Assembly (NCBI GenBank): GCA_016793865.1 | Contig: JAEULJ010000001.1 | Coordinates: forward strand, 496,001-560,000 | Direction: 5' to 3' | Source: Altererythrobacter sp. | GTDB lineage: Bacteria > Pseudomonadota > Alphaproteobacteria > Sphingomonadales > Sphingomonadaceae | Length of the DNA: 64,000 nt | In this document: in pieces, positions 44,928-53,467 of the stretch | Numbering within the stretch: position 1 is the first letter of the stretch | Layout: the number at the start of each line of letters is the position of its first letter | The notes under the pieces: model-generated | Told to the model about the DNA's origin: nothing | Seen by the model: only the letters and a program-made list of their open reading frames with translations | The model's database searches: none | Program-made: the position numbers and the translations under genes

Positions 44928-45701
44928 TCACTGCTGCCAGCTCGGATCAATCCTGGTGACCTTGCGCTTCCACGCCTCGAAGTCGAACAGCCCCGCCCCG
45001 CCCTGGCCCTGCATCACCGCCAAATCGCGCTGATGGATGTCCACCACCTCCTGGCCCACGCTCACCGGCGCGCCCATCGCCAGCGTAGCGACCTGAATCT
45101 CGCAGGCGCGTTGCAGGCTCCACATGGTGACGAACATCTCGGGAATGGTGCGACCCATCACCACCGGGCCGTGGTTCTTCAGCATCAGCACGCGCTTGTT
45201 GCCCAGGTTGCGAACCAGCCGCTCGCCTTCCTCGGCGCGCACCGTCACGCCCTCGAAATCGTGGTAGCCGATCTGGTCCTGGAAAGCGCAGGCGTAGAAG
45301 TTGGTCGGCAGCAGCCCCCCTTCGTGGCTGCACACCGCCATCGCGGCGGTGGTATGGACGTGGCAGATCGCGGTGGCGCGCTCGCCCAAAGTCTTGTGGA
45401 AATAGGCGTGCTGGGTGAACCCCGCCTTGTTCACCATATAAGGCGATCCGCCGACGTTGTTGCCCTCCACATCGATCTTCACGAGGTTGGAGGCGGTCAC
45501 CTCGTCATAGAGCAGGCCGAAGGGATTGATGAGGAAATTGCCTTCCTCTCCCGGCACGGCCACCGAGATGTGGTTGTAGATGCTTTCGCCCCAACCGAGG
45601 TGATCGAAGATGCGATAACATGCGGCGAGGTCGAGCCGCGCCTGCCATTCGGCATCGCTGCATTCATAGTTGAGGTTCGCGTGCTTCGCCTGCGTTGCCA
45701 T
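44928..45701 (-). CDS. class II aldolase/adducin family protein
   Basis: 257-residue protein of the FucA/RhaD/adducin fold. A zinc-site His pair is visible in CHVHTTAAMAV, with a further His in LKNHGPVVMG, and YNHISVAVPG is the family N-terminal motif. Members cleave sugar phosphates, but many in alphaproteobacteria lack a proven substrate. The ATG at 45701 follows AGGAGAG by about 7 bases. It lies 20 bases upstream of the 2Fe-2S gene on the same strand and may share its transcript. Confidence 0.88.
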   Translation of the reverse strand: MATQAKHANLNYECSDAEWQARLDLAACYRIFDHLGWGESIYNHISVAVPGEEGNFLINPFGLLYDEVTASNLVKIDVEGNNVGGSPYMVNKAGFTQHAYFHKTLGERATAICHVHTTAAMAVCSHEGGLLPTNFYACAFQDQIGYHDFEGVTVRAEEGERLVRNLGNKRVLMLKNHGPVVMGRTIPEMFVTMWSLQRACEIQVATLAMGAPVSVGQEVVDIHQRDLAVMQGQGGAGLFDFEAWKRKVTRIDPSWQQ

Positions 45702-45837
45702 CGGTGCTCTCTCCTGACGGCACGCTTTATCGCATGGCGGACGGCCGGGAGGCAAGCACCCGTCCCGGCCTGCCCAACGCTTTGGTAACCATCATCGGGC
45801 ATAGGCGCATGACCGGAAATTGGGGCGCGTGCGCGAG

Positions 45838-48240
45838 ATGGACGAGCTGCTGGCGGATTTCACCGCCGAGACACGCGAGATGATGGAAGCGGTGGGCGGC
45901 GAGCTCGTCGCCTGGGAGGCCGATCCCTCCGACGCCGCGCGGCTCGATTCGATCTTCCGCTTCGTTCACACCGTCAAGGGCAACTGCGGCTTCTTCGATT
46001 TTCCGCGCCTCGCCCGGCTGAGCCACGCGGCGGAGGACGTGCTGGCCGAATGCCGTGCCGGCCGCCGCGAGCCCGACCGCGCGCTGGTCAGCGCGGTGCT
46101 CGCCCTGATCGACCGGATCGGCGCGATGACCGCCGCGATCGAAGCCGGCGAGGAATTCCCCGAGGGCGGTGACGAGCCGCTGATCGCCGCGCTCGCCGTG
46201 GGTGCCGACGACGAGGCGATGGAGCCGATCGGCACGGCTCATCCCGCGCCAAGGCCGGGCGAGGACGGCGAGCAAGACACCAGGGCCGGCCCCACCGCGC
46301 TCCAGCGCACCATCCGCCTTCCCGTCAGCCTTCTCGACGAGGTGATGAAGGGCGTCTCAGACATGGTTCTGGCGCGCAACGATCTGGCCCGCCGCCTGCG
46401 CGAGGCCGGCGAGCAACCGGCCATCGACGGCCCCTTCGAGCGGCTGAGCGCCATCCTCGCCGATGTGCGCACCGGCATCACCCGCATGCGGATGCAGCGG
46501 CTGGAGGTTTTGTTCGGATCGTTCCCCCGGCTCGTGCGCGATCTTTCGGCAGAGCTCGGCAAGCAGGTCATGGTCGATTTCGAGGGCGGCGATGTCGAGC
46601 TCGACCGCGAGATGATCGAGATGGTGCGCGATCCGCTCACCCATATCATCCGCAACGCCATCGATCACGGCCTGGAGAGCCCGGCCGAGCGTGTCAGGGC
46701 GGGCAAGCGGGAAATCGGCCTGCTGCGCTTCGCCGCGCGCCAGTCCGGCAATCGCATCAGCCTCGTCATCACCGACGACGGGCGCGGCGTTGCGGGCGAC
46801 CGGCTCGCCGCCAAGGCCGTCGCCGCGGGCCTGTGCTCGGAAGCGGAAGCCGGCCGCATGAGCGAGCGCCAGAAGCTGCTGCTGATGTTCGAACCCGGCC
46901 TTTCCACCGCCGATGCCGTAAGCGCTGTCTCGGGCCGGGGGGTCGGCATGGATGTGGTGCGGGCGAACATCGAGAAGGTGGGCGGGTCGATCGACGTGAC
47001 GAGCAGGCCGGGCGAAGGCACCTCGTTCCACCTCCAGCTTCCCCTGACCCTGTCCATCATCGCCGCACTGACCGTGGAGGTGCGAGGCCGGCTTTACGCG
47101 CTCCCCCGCAGCTATGTGGAGGAAGTCGCCTTCGCGGATGTGCAGGACATCGAGTTCGCACGCGTCGGCGAGCGCGACCTCATCACCTTCCGTGGTCGCC
47201 GCGTGCCTTGCGTGTCACTGGCCGAAGTCTTCGGCCTGGCGGAGCCGGGCGACGCCACGTGGGACAGCAAGACGCTGATTCTCCTGCGACTGGCGAGCGA
47301 CGAGATCTTCGCCTTGGGCGTCGACCGAGTTCACGATCACGAGGATGTGGTGGTCAAGCCGATCGCCCCGGCGGTGATGCGCACGGGTCTATATGCCGGG
47401 ACCACCCTGCTCGACGATGGCCGGCCGATCCTCCTGCTGGACATCCCCAGCATAGCGGCGCGCTGGGGGATGAGCAGCGAGGTCAGGAATCGGGGCGTGG
47501 AGACGGGGGATGCCCCGGACGACACGGCCACGGCCGCGGTGCCGGTGATGCTGTTCAACGGCCTCGACGGACGCAGGCGCGCGATCCGGCTCGAGGCGGT
47601 GCGCCGCATCGAGACCATCGAGCGCGCCGCCATCGACATCGAGGGCGCGCGCGCGCAGGCGGTGATCGGGGGCGACATCCTGACGCTTGCCGGCCACGAA
47701 GCCGGCCCGCTTCCCGAAGGGCGGTGCCGCCTGCTGCGGCTGTCCGATGGCGATGCCGAACTGGCCTATGTCGTTGCCGAGGTGATCGACGCCGGCGCGA
47801 TGAGCGAGGAACCGCTTCCGGTGGCCGAGGACGGCACGATCGAGGGCGTCACGCTGATCGAGGGCGAACTGGTGCCCGTAGTCGACTGCCATCGCCTGTT
47901 TGCGGCCCGCCCCGCGCCGGCACGGCGCGGAACGCGCCGTGGTCGCGGCAAGAGCCTCGGCAAGGTGCCGACCTGCCGGGTACCGGCCGACAGCGAGTGG
48001 TCGCGCACCATTCTCGAGCCGCTGATCCGCGCCGCAGGGTATGCCATCGCGACCGGCGCGGCAGAGGAGGCCGATGTCGCCATCCTGCTCGAAGATGCAT
48101 CACCCGGCGAGGCCGCCGGAGCCCGCGCCACGATCCGCCTCAGCAGCGATCCGGACAACGCGGGCGGGGCCATCTATCGCTACGACCGCGAGGCGCTGGT
48201 GGGAGCGCTGAAGGCGGCCAGGCAGGGGAAGGCGCGATGA
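45838..48240 (+). CDS. cheA: CheA-like hybrid histidine kinase with two CheW-like domains and receiver-like tail
   Basis: 800-residue chemotaxis-type kinase. HPt domain with phospho-His44 in FRFVHTVKG; no CheY/CheB-binding P2 domain is evident; dimerisation domain (about 150-215); ATPase with N box HIIRNAIDHGLES, G1 DDGRGV and G2 SGRGVGMDVV; CheW-like coupling domain (about 395-550); a second CheW-like segment (about 560-690, VMLFNGLDGRRRAIRL to GELVPVVDCHRLF); and a C-terminal ~100 residues that look like a receiver domain (LEPLIRAAGYAIATG, ADVAILLED) without an obvious acceptor Asp. ATG at 45838 is followed at once by the HPt helix; a GTG at 45829 is possible. Overlaps cheW by ATGA. Confidence 0.85.
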   Translation: MDELLADFTAETREMMEAVGGELVAWEADPSDAARLDSIFRFVHTVKGNCGFFDFPRLARLSHAAEDVLAECRAGRREPDRALVSAVLALIDRIGAMTAAIEAGEEFPEGGDEPLIAALAVGADDEAMEPIGTAHPAPRPGEDGEQDTRAGPTALQRTIRLPVSLLDEVMKGVSDMVLARNDLARRLREAGEQPAIDGPFERLSAILADVRTGITRMRMQRLEVLFGSFPRLVRDLSAELGKQVMVDFEGGDVELDREMIEMVRDPLTHIIRNAIDHGLESPAERVRAGKREIGLLRFAARQSGNRISLVITDDGRGVAGDRLAAKAVAAGLCSEAEAGRMSERQKLLLMFEPGLSTADAVSAVSGRGVGMDVVRANIEKVGGSIDVTSRPGEGTSFHLQLPLTLSIIAALTVEVRGRLYALPRSYVEEVAFADVQDIEFARVGERDLITFRGRRVPCVSLAEVFGLAEPGDATWDSKTLILLRLASDEIFALGVDRVHDHEDVVVKPIAPAVMRTGLYAGTTLLDDGRPILLLDIPSIAARWGMSSEVRNRGVETGDAPDDTATAAVPVMLFNGLDGRRRAIRLEAVRRIETIERAAIDIEGARAQAVIGGDILTLAGHEAGPLPEGRCRLLRLSDGDAELAYVVAEVIDAGAMSEEPLPVAEDGTIEGVTLIEGELVPVVDCHRLFAARPAPARRGTRRGRGKSLGKVPTCRVPADSEWSRTILEPLIRAAGYAIATGAAEEADVAILLEDASPGEAAGARATIRLSSDPDNAGGAIYRYDREALVGALKAARQGKAR

Positions 48241-48674
48241 GCGAACTGATGCTGATGTGCCTGATCGCCGGCCGGCGCGCCGCGATCCCCACCGCGCGCA
48301 TGCTCTCGGTGATCGAGATCGAGACGGTGACCCCGATCCCTCTCGCGCCCGACTTCATCGTGGGCCTCACGGCGCTCCGCAGCCAGGCGCTGACGGTAGT
48401 GGATTGCCGCATAGCGCTGGGCTTCCCGGCCAGCGAGACGGTCGAGGGCAGCCGGGCCGCCGTGGTGGAACACGACGGGCACCGCTACGCCCTTGTGGTG
48501 GACGAAGCCTTCGACGTGGCCCAGGCGCTGACTGCTCCCGCACCCGTGCCGGGAGGCTTCGGCGCGGGCTGGCAGCACGCGGCGGCCGGCATGGTGGAGA
48601 CCGAAGACGGGCCGGCGCTGCTGGTCGATGTCGAGCGGCTGATCCAGGGGCCTGCCCGCGCCGCCGCGGCCTGA
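48237..48674 (+). CDS. cheW: chemotaxis coupling protein CheW
   Basis: 145-residue CheW-domain protein linking receptors to the kinase encoded upstream. Family features: start of the fold MLMCLIAGRRAAIPTARML, VGLTALRSQALTVVDCRIALG, and YALVVDEAFDV. Coupled to cheA by the ATGA overlap. No cheY, cheR, cheB or receptor gene follows; the next gene is an acyl-CoA ligase on the opposite strand. Confidence 0.9.
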   Translation: MSELMLMCLIAGRRAAIPTARMLSVIEIETVTPIPLAPDFIVGLTALRSQALTVVDCRIALGFPASETVEGSRAAVVEHDGHRYALVVDEAFDVAQALTAPAPVPGGFGAGWQHAAAGMVETEDGPALLVDVERLIQGPARAAAA

Positions 48675-48683
48675 TCTTTCGTC

Positions 48684-50381
48684 CTAGAGCACCTCGGCGC
48701 GCAGGGCCTTGCGGTCGAGCTTGCCGATCATCGTCTTGGGCAGCGCCGGGCGGACCACCACGCTGTCGACCCGCTCATGCTTGCCGACGCGGGCGTTGAG
48801 CCACGCCTTGAGCGCCTCGCCGTCCTCTCCCGCGCCATCGGCGAGGGTGACATAGGCGCGTGGCACCTCGCCCTTGTAGGCATCGGGCACGCCGATCACG
48901 AGAACCTCCTTTATCGCCGGGTTCTCCAGCAGGACTTCCTCGACCTGGCTGGGGAAGACCTTGAAGCCGCCCACCGCGATCATGTCCTTGAGCCGATCGA
49001 CGATGGTGACGAAGCCGTCCTCGTCGATGGTGGCGACATCGCCCGTCCGCAGCCAGGCCTCTGCGTTGATCTCGGCAAAGGCGGTGCCCTGGCTCTCGGG
49101 CCGGTTCCAGTAGCCGCGCATCACCTGCGGACCGCGGATCGCCAGCTCGCCAGGCTCGCCATCGGGAGCGAGCGCGGTAGGGTCTTCCTTGTCGAGCAGC
49201 AGCACCTGGGTCGCCGGGATCGGCTGGCCGATGGTGCCGACCTTGCGCGGGCCGATGTATGGGTTGGCCGAGACCACGCCCGAACTCTCGGTCAGGCCAT
49301 ATCCCTCGACCAGCCGGACGCCCGTCGCCTTCTCGAACTTCTCGCACAACGGACCCGGCAGAGGAGCACCGCCGGAAATACATATTCGCAAGCTTTTCCA
49401 GTCGGTTGTTGCGAAATCGGGGTGATCCATCAGGGCCTGGAACATGGTCGGCACGCCCGGCAGGCCGTTCGGCTTCATCCGCCCGATGGCGGCCAGCACC
49501 TGCTTCGCCTCGAAGCGGGGCAGCATCACGATGGCGCCGCCGCGCACAACGGTGCGGTTGAGCACGCAGGTGTTGGCGAAGACATGGAACAGCGGCAGCG
49601 CCCCCAGGATCACGTCCTTCTCCGCCCGGTCGAACGGATCGATCAGGTCGATCTGCTGCGCGTTCGACGACAGGTTGGCGTGCGTCAGCATCGCGCCCTT
49701 GGGCGTGCCCGTGGTGCCGCCCGTGTATTGCAGCAGCGCGAGGTCCGACGGCGCGAGATCGGGGCGCTCGGCATCGGCATCGGAAAGCCAGTCGCGCCAC
49801 AGCCCCACATCGTCCCGCGTGGGAAGCTTGGCGATCTGCGAGCGCTTCAGCAGCCGCAGCCCAAGCGATTTCAGCCGCGGCAGCTCGTCGGCAAGCCGCA
49901 CGACCACCAGCTGCTCGAGCGGCGAGGCGTCGAGCACTTGCGTGGCGGTCGGCAGGAGCGCGGGCGCATCGAGGGTCACCAGCAGGCGCGTGCCCGAATC
50001 CACCACCTGCGCGCTCAGTTCCTCGACCGAATAGAGCGGCGAGAAATTGACCACCACCGCACCGGCCATCATCGCGCCATAATAGGCCGTGACGTAGCTG
50101 GGCACATTGGGCAGGAACAGGCCGACACGGTCCCCCCTGGCGATCCCGCGCGCCGCCAGCCCGGCGGCGAACCGCCGCGCTTCGGCATGGAGCCCGCCAT
50201 AGCTGAACGTCCGCCCCATGAACTCCACCAGCGGCGCATCCGGCGTCTTGTTCGCCTGGCCCGCGAACAGATCGTGGAGCAGCATCGGGCGGATCGCGCT
50301 GGCCCAGGGGTTGGGATGCCCATAGCCCGCGCCGGGCGGCAGGGGGAAACGCTTGCTGACAGCCATGTCAATACCATGCAT
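48684..50381 (-). CDS. long-chain fatty-acid--CoA ligase
   Basis: 565-residue AMP-forming ligase that activates fatty acids to acyl-CoA. ATP-binding P-loop YTGGTTGTPKGAMLTH, the linker-region motif EGYGLTESSGVVS, LRTGDVATIDEDGF, DRLKDMIAVGGFKVFP, and the C-terminal catalytic Lys in LPKTMIGKLDRKAL. FadD-like length. ATG at 50381 is preferred because GGAAG lies 8 bases before it; the ATG at 50366 has no such site. Separated from cheW by 9 bases, convergent. Confidence 0.92.
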   Translation of the reverse strand: MHGIDMAVSKRFPLPPGAGYGHPNPWASAIRPMLLHDLFAGQANKTPDAPLVEFMGRTFSYGGLHAEARRFAAGLAARGIARGDRVGLFLPNVPSYVTAYYGAMMAGAVVVNFSPLYSVEELSAQVVDSGTRLLVTLDAPALLPTATQVLDASPLEQLVVVRLADELPRLKSLGLRLLKRSQIAKLPTRDDVGLWRDWLSDADAERPDLAPSDLALLQYTGGTTGTPKGAMLTHANLSSNAQQIDLIDPFDRAEKDVILGALPLFHVFANTCVLNRTVVRGGAIVMLPRFEAKQVLAAIGRMKPNGLPGVPTMFQALMDHPDFATTDWKSLRICISGGAPLPGPLCEKFEKATGVRLVEGYGLTESSGVVSANPYIGPRKVGTIGQPIPATQVLLLDKEDPTALAPDGEPGELAIRGPQVMRGYWNRPESQGTAFAEINAEAWLRTGDVATIDEDGFVTIVDRLKDMIAVGGFKVFPSQVEEVLLENPAIKEVLVIGVPDAYKGEVPRAYVTLADGAGEDGEALKAWLNARVGKHERVDSVVVRPALPKTMIGKLDRKALRAEVL

Positions 50382-50463
50382 GGTGTTCTTCCATCCTGCA
50401 AGTCCGGCGGCATTTGCGCGCCGCGCTGGCCAAGCGAGCCCCGCCGTGCTTAGGCGCGGGGCC

Positions 50464-51459
50464 ATGAGCATTCTGATCACCGGCGGGGCGGGTTTCATCG
50501 GCGCGGCCACGGCCGAACGCCTTCTGGAACGCGGCGAAGAGGTCGTCATCCTCGACTGCTTCAACGCCTATTATTCCGTCCAGCTCAAGCGCGACCGGGT
50601 CGCGCGTCTGGCCCGCTTCGGCAATGCCGTGCGCGTGCTGGAGCTGGATTTCTCCGACGCGGCGGCGGTCGAGGCCGCGCTGGCCGATACGCGGATCGAC
50701 CGCATCGTCCACCTCGGCGCGCAGGCGGGCGTGCGCTATTCGCTCGACAACCCTCTGGCCTATGCCGCCTCCAATCTCACCGGCCACATCGTGATCCTCG
50801 AGCTGGCCCGCCGGCGCGGCGTGCGGCACATGGTCTATGCCAGCTCCAGCTCGGTCTATGGCAATGCGCCCAGGGTGCCGTTCTCGGTGGAAGACCCGGT
50901 CGACCACCCGATCTCACTCTATGCCGCCACCAAGCGCGCGGACGAGCTGATTTCGGAAAGCTACGCGCACCTCTACCGCACCCCGCTCACCGGGCTGCGC
51001 TTCTTCACCGTCTACGGGCCGTGGAGCCGCCCCGACATGATGACGTGGAAATGCACCGAGGCGGTGCTGTCCGGCACGCCGATCGCGGTGTTCAACGGCG
51101 GCGAGATGCACCGCGACTTTACCCATGTCGACGATATCGTCAGCGGCGTGGTGGCGGCGCTCGACCATCCACCGGCCGACGACGGGGCGAAGAAGCCCGG
51201 AGGCAGCACGGCGCCCCACACGATCTACAACATCGGCAACAACCGCGCCGAGCCGTTGATGCGCCTGATCGGGCTGATCGAGGAGGCCTGCGGCAACAAG
51301 GCGGTGATCGATTTCCAGCCGATGCAGCCGGGCGACGTCATCCGCACCTATGCCGATATCGACGCGATCCGCGCCGACCTCGGCTATGAGCCGACGACCC
51401 CGATCGACGTGGGCATACCGGCTTTCGTGGAGTGGTACCGGGGTTACACCGGCCGCTAG
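50464..51459 (+). CDS. NAD-dependent sugar-nucleotide epimerase (UDP-glucuronate 4-epimerase-like)
   Basis: 331-residue extended short-chain dehydrogenase. NAD motif GGAGFIG near the N-terminus, LGAQAGVRYSLDNP, SSSSVYG, catalytic YAATK, and FFTVYGPWSRPDMM. These are characteristic of GalE-like enzymes acting on UDP-glucuronate (CapI/LspL type) for capsule or exopolysaccharide sugars. No polysaccharide cluster surrounds it, so the pathway cannot be named. Length normal; ATG at 50464 starts the first strand. Confidence 0.9.
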   Translation: MSILITGGAGFIGAATAERLLERGEEVVILDCFNAYYSVQLKRDRVARLARFGNAVRVLELDFSDAAAVEAALADTRIDRIVHLGAQAGVRYSLDNPLAYAASNLTGHIVILELARRRGVRHMVYASSSSVYGNAPRVPFSVEDPVDHPISLYAATKRADELISESYAHLYRTPLTGLRFFTVYGPWSRPDMMTWKCTEAVLSGTPIAVFNGGEMHRDFTHVDDIVSGVVAALDHPPADDGAKKPGGSTAPHTIYNIGNNRAEPLMRLIGLIEEACGNKAVIDFQPMQPGDVIRTYADIDAIRADLGYEPTTPIDVGIPAFVEWYRGYTGR

Positions 51460-51540
51460 GCGCCAAGCCTGACCCCGCGCCCCGAACCGCCGCGTCGCCG
51501 GGATCCCCGCAGCGGCAAGAGCGAGTGGCCGGACGGCGGA

Positions 51541-52248
51541 TCAGCCCTCGGCGACATCCTCGCTCGCGCGCTTGGCTTCCAGCCAGGCGGCGGCCTCGGC
51601 CTCCTGCGCGGCTTCGGCGGCGGCTTTCTCGTTCGCGGTGCGCTCGGCCCGCAGTTCCTCGATCAGCCTCTCGCGGTCGCTCGAGCCGCGGGCTTCGGCC
51701 GGCGCGCCCTCGTCCTCGGCTGGCCGGTTCTTGGCGGCCTTGGCGACGATGGCGTCGAGCTCGCGCTGCGAGCACAGGCCCAGCGTTACCGGATCCTTGG
51801 GCTGGATGTTCTGGATGTTCCAGTGGCTGCGATCGCGGATCGCGGTGATGGTGTTGCGGGTGGTGCCGATCAGGCGCGAAATCTGCGCGTCGGACACCTC
51901 GGGGTGGTTGCGGATGAGCCAGGCGATGCCGTCGGGCTTGTCCTGCCGCTTGGAGACCGGCGTGTAGCGCGGGCCTTTGGTGCGGTTCACCGCCACCGGA
52001 GCGCGCTGCATCTTGAGCGCATATTCGCTGTCCGCCTGGCCCTTCTCGATCTCGGCCAGCGTCAGCTCGCCGGCATGGACCGGGTCGCGCCCGGTGTATT
52101 TGCTGCCCGCCAGATCGTCGGCCATTGCCTGCACCTCGAGCACATGGATGCCGCAGAAATCGGCGATCTGCTCGAACGAAAGCCCGGTATTGTCCACCAG
52201 CCAGGTGGCCGTGGCGTGGGGCATGAGCGGCGTGGGTTGGTCGGCCAT
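51541..52248 (-). CDS. trcR: DUF1013 cell-cycle transcriptional regulator TrcR
   Basis: 235-residue protein of the TrcR (DUF1013) family, conserved in alphaproteobacteria. The N-terminus PLMPHATATWLVDNTGLSFEQIADFCGIHVLEVQAM is its hallmark, followed by GSKYTGRDPV, and a helix-turn-helix-like region ISRLIGTTRNTITAIRDRSHW. The C-terminus is a charged, Ala/Glu-rich coiled coil (about 190-235). In related species TrcR binds DNA and RNA polymerase; the same role is inferred. ATG at 52248 is the family start. Confidence 0.9.
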   Translation of the reverse strand: MADQPTPLMPHATATWLVDNTGLSFEQIADFCGIHVLEVQAMADDLAGSKYTGRDPVHAGELTLAEIEKGQADSEYALKMQRAPVAVNRTKGPRYTPVSKRQDKPDGIAWLIRNHPEVSDAQISRLIGTTRNTITAIRDRSHWNIQNIQPKDPVTLGLCSQRELDAIVAKAAKNRPAEDEGAPAEARGSSDRERLIEELRAERTANEKAAAEAAQEAEAAAWLEAKRASEDVAEG

Positions 52249-52293
52249 TGGGCGAGGATCCTGATGAGCCGGGCCGCGATGGCGGCGGACGGC

Positions 52294-52327
52294 AGAAAAT
52301 ATAAGGGCCGCCCCTTGCGGAGCGGCC
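52294..52327 (-). terminator. intrinsic terminator of the phosphatase-glycosyltransferase operon
   Basis: Read on the minus strand: a 9-bp stem (GGCCGCTCC with GGGGCGGCC, one G-T pair), a GCAA tetraloop (52318-52315) and then CTTATATTTTCT. It begins 52 bases after the glycosyltransferase stop and before trcR. The best intrinsic terminator seen in the window. Confidence 0.8.
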
Positions 52328-52378
52328 GATGCGGGCATGATCTAGGCGATGGCGGGCCGTGGGGCAAGGGCTAGCAGC

Positions 52379-53467
52379 TCAGGGCAGCCCTCGCAGCCCC
52401 GTGGTCTCGAACGGCAGGTCCACAAGTCCGGCGAGGAACTGGTCGGTCGCGCCCGCCCAGCCGAACTCGGCGCCCCGCGCCGCGCAGTCCGCCGGCTCGC
52501 AGAACAGCGCGGCGTCGATCGCGCGGTCGAGATCCTCCGAAAGCGCGCCGCTTTTCTCGGTCACGATGTCGGCCGGCCCCGCCACCGGGAATGCGGCCAC
52601 CGGCGTGCCGCAGGCCAGCGCCTCCACGATCACCAGCCCGAAGGTATCGGTGCGGCTGGGAAACACGAAGACATCCGCCCCGGCATAGCATCCCGCCAGC
52701 GCACTGCCCTCGCGGCGGCCGAGGAACAGCGTTCCGGGGAAGCGCGCCTTCAGCGCGGCGAGCGCCGGGCCATCGCCCACCACCACCTTGCTCCCCGGGC
52801 GGCGCGCGTTGAGGAATGCCTCGATGTTCTTCTCAACCGCCACACGCCCGACATAGAGCTGGATCGGGCGCTCGAGCCGGGCGAACTCCGGCGGGGGCGC
52901 GGCCCTGGGCGTGAATTGCGCCAGATCGACGCCCCGGCTCCAGCGATGCGCCTTTACCAGACCCCGCGCCGCCAGCTCGCCTTCGATGGAGGGTGTTGCC
53001 ACCATGATCCGGGCGGCGGGCAGGTGGAACCAGCGGATATAGCGCCACAGCAGGCGCTCCGGCAGCCCGGTCCGCCTGGCGACATAGGCGGGAAACTGGG
53101 TGTGATAGGCGGTGGTGAAGGGCACGCCGCGCGCCATGCACAGGCTGCGGGCGACGAGGCCGAGCGGTCCTTCGGTGGCGATATGGATCGCCTCGGGCGC
53201 GAAGGCGGCGAGCAGGCCGGCCACCCGGCTGCGGCTGGCAAGCGCGAGGCGTATTTCAGGGTAGGTCGGGCAGGGCAGCGAGCGGAAGCGGTCGGGCGCC
53301 ACCACCAGCACCTCGTGGCCGCGCGCGCGCAACTCGTTCGCGGTGGTGGTCAGCGTGCGGACCACCCCGTTCACCTGCGGCGTCCATGCATCGGTGACGA
53401 TCGCGATGCGATGCGGCAGCGCGCTTGCCTGCGCGATGATGGCTTCGCGCCGCAGCGGCGCCGTCAC
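52379..53467 (-). CDS. glycosyltransferase, GT4 family
   Basis: 362-residue GT-B glycosyltransferase. N-terminal domain opens with RIAIVTDAWTPQVNGVVRTL, as in MgtA/PimB-like mannosyltransferases; the C-terminal domain has the nucleotide-sugar motifs YVGRVAVEKNIEAFL, VVGDGPAL, and FPSRTDTFGLVIVEALACG with the conserved E-x7-E-like pattern. Acceptor unknown; a glycolipid is likely because the gene overlaps (GTGA) an LpxH-like lipid phosphatase gene and they form an operon. GTG at 53467 is chosen for that overlap. Confidence 0.88.
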   Translation of the reverse strand: MTAPLRREAIIAQASALPHRIAIVTDAWTPQVNGVVRTLTTTANELRARGHEVLVVAPDRFRSLPCPTYPEIRLALASRSRVAGLLAAFAPEAIHIATEGPLGLVARSLCMARGVPFTTAYHTQFPAYVARRTGLPERLLWRYIRWFHLPAARIMVATPSIEGELAARGLVKAHRWSRGVDLAQFTPRAAPPPEFARLERPIQLYVGRVAVEKNIEAFLNARRPGSKVVVGDGPALAALKARFPGTLFLGRREGSALAGCYAGADVFVFPSRTDTFGLVIVEALACGTPVAAFPVAGPADIVTEKSGALSEDLDRAIDAALFCEPADCAARGAEFGWAGATDQFLAGLVDLPFETTGLRGLP

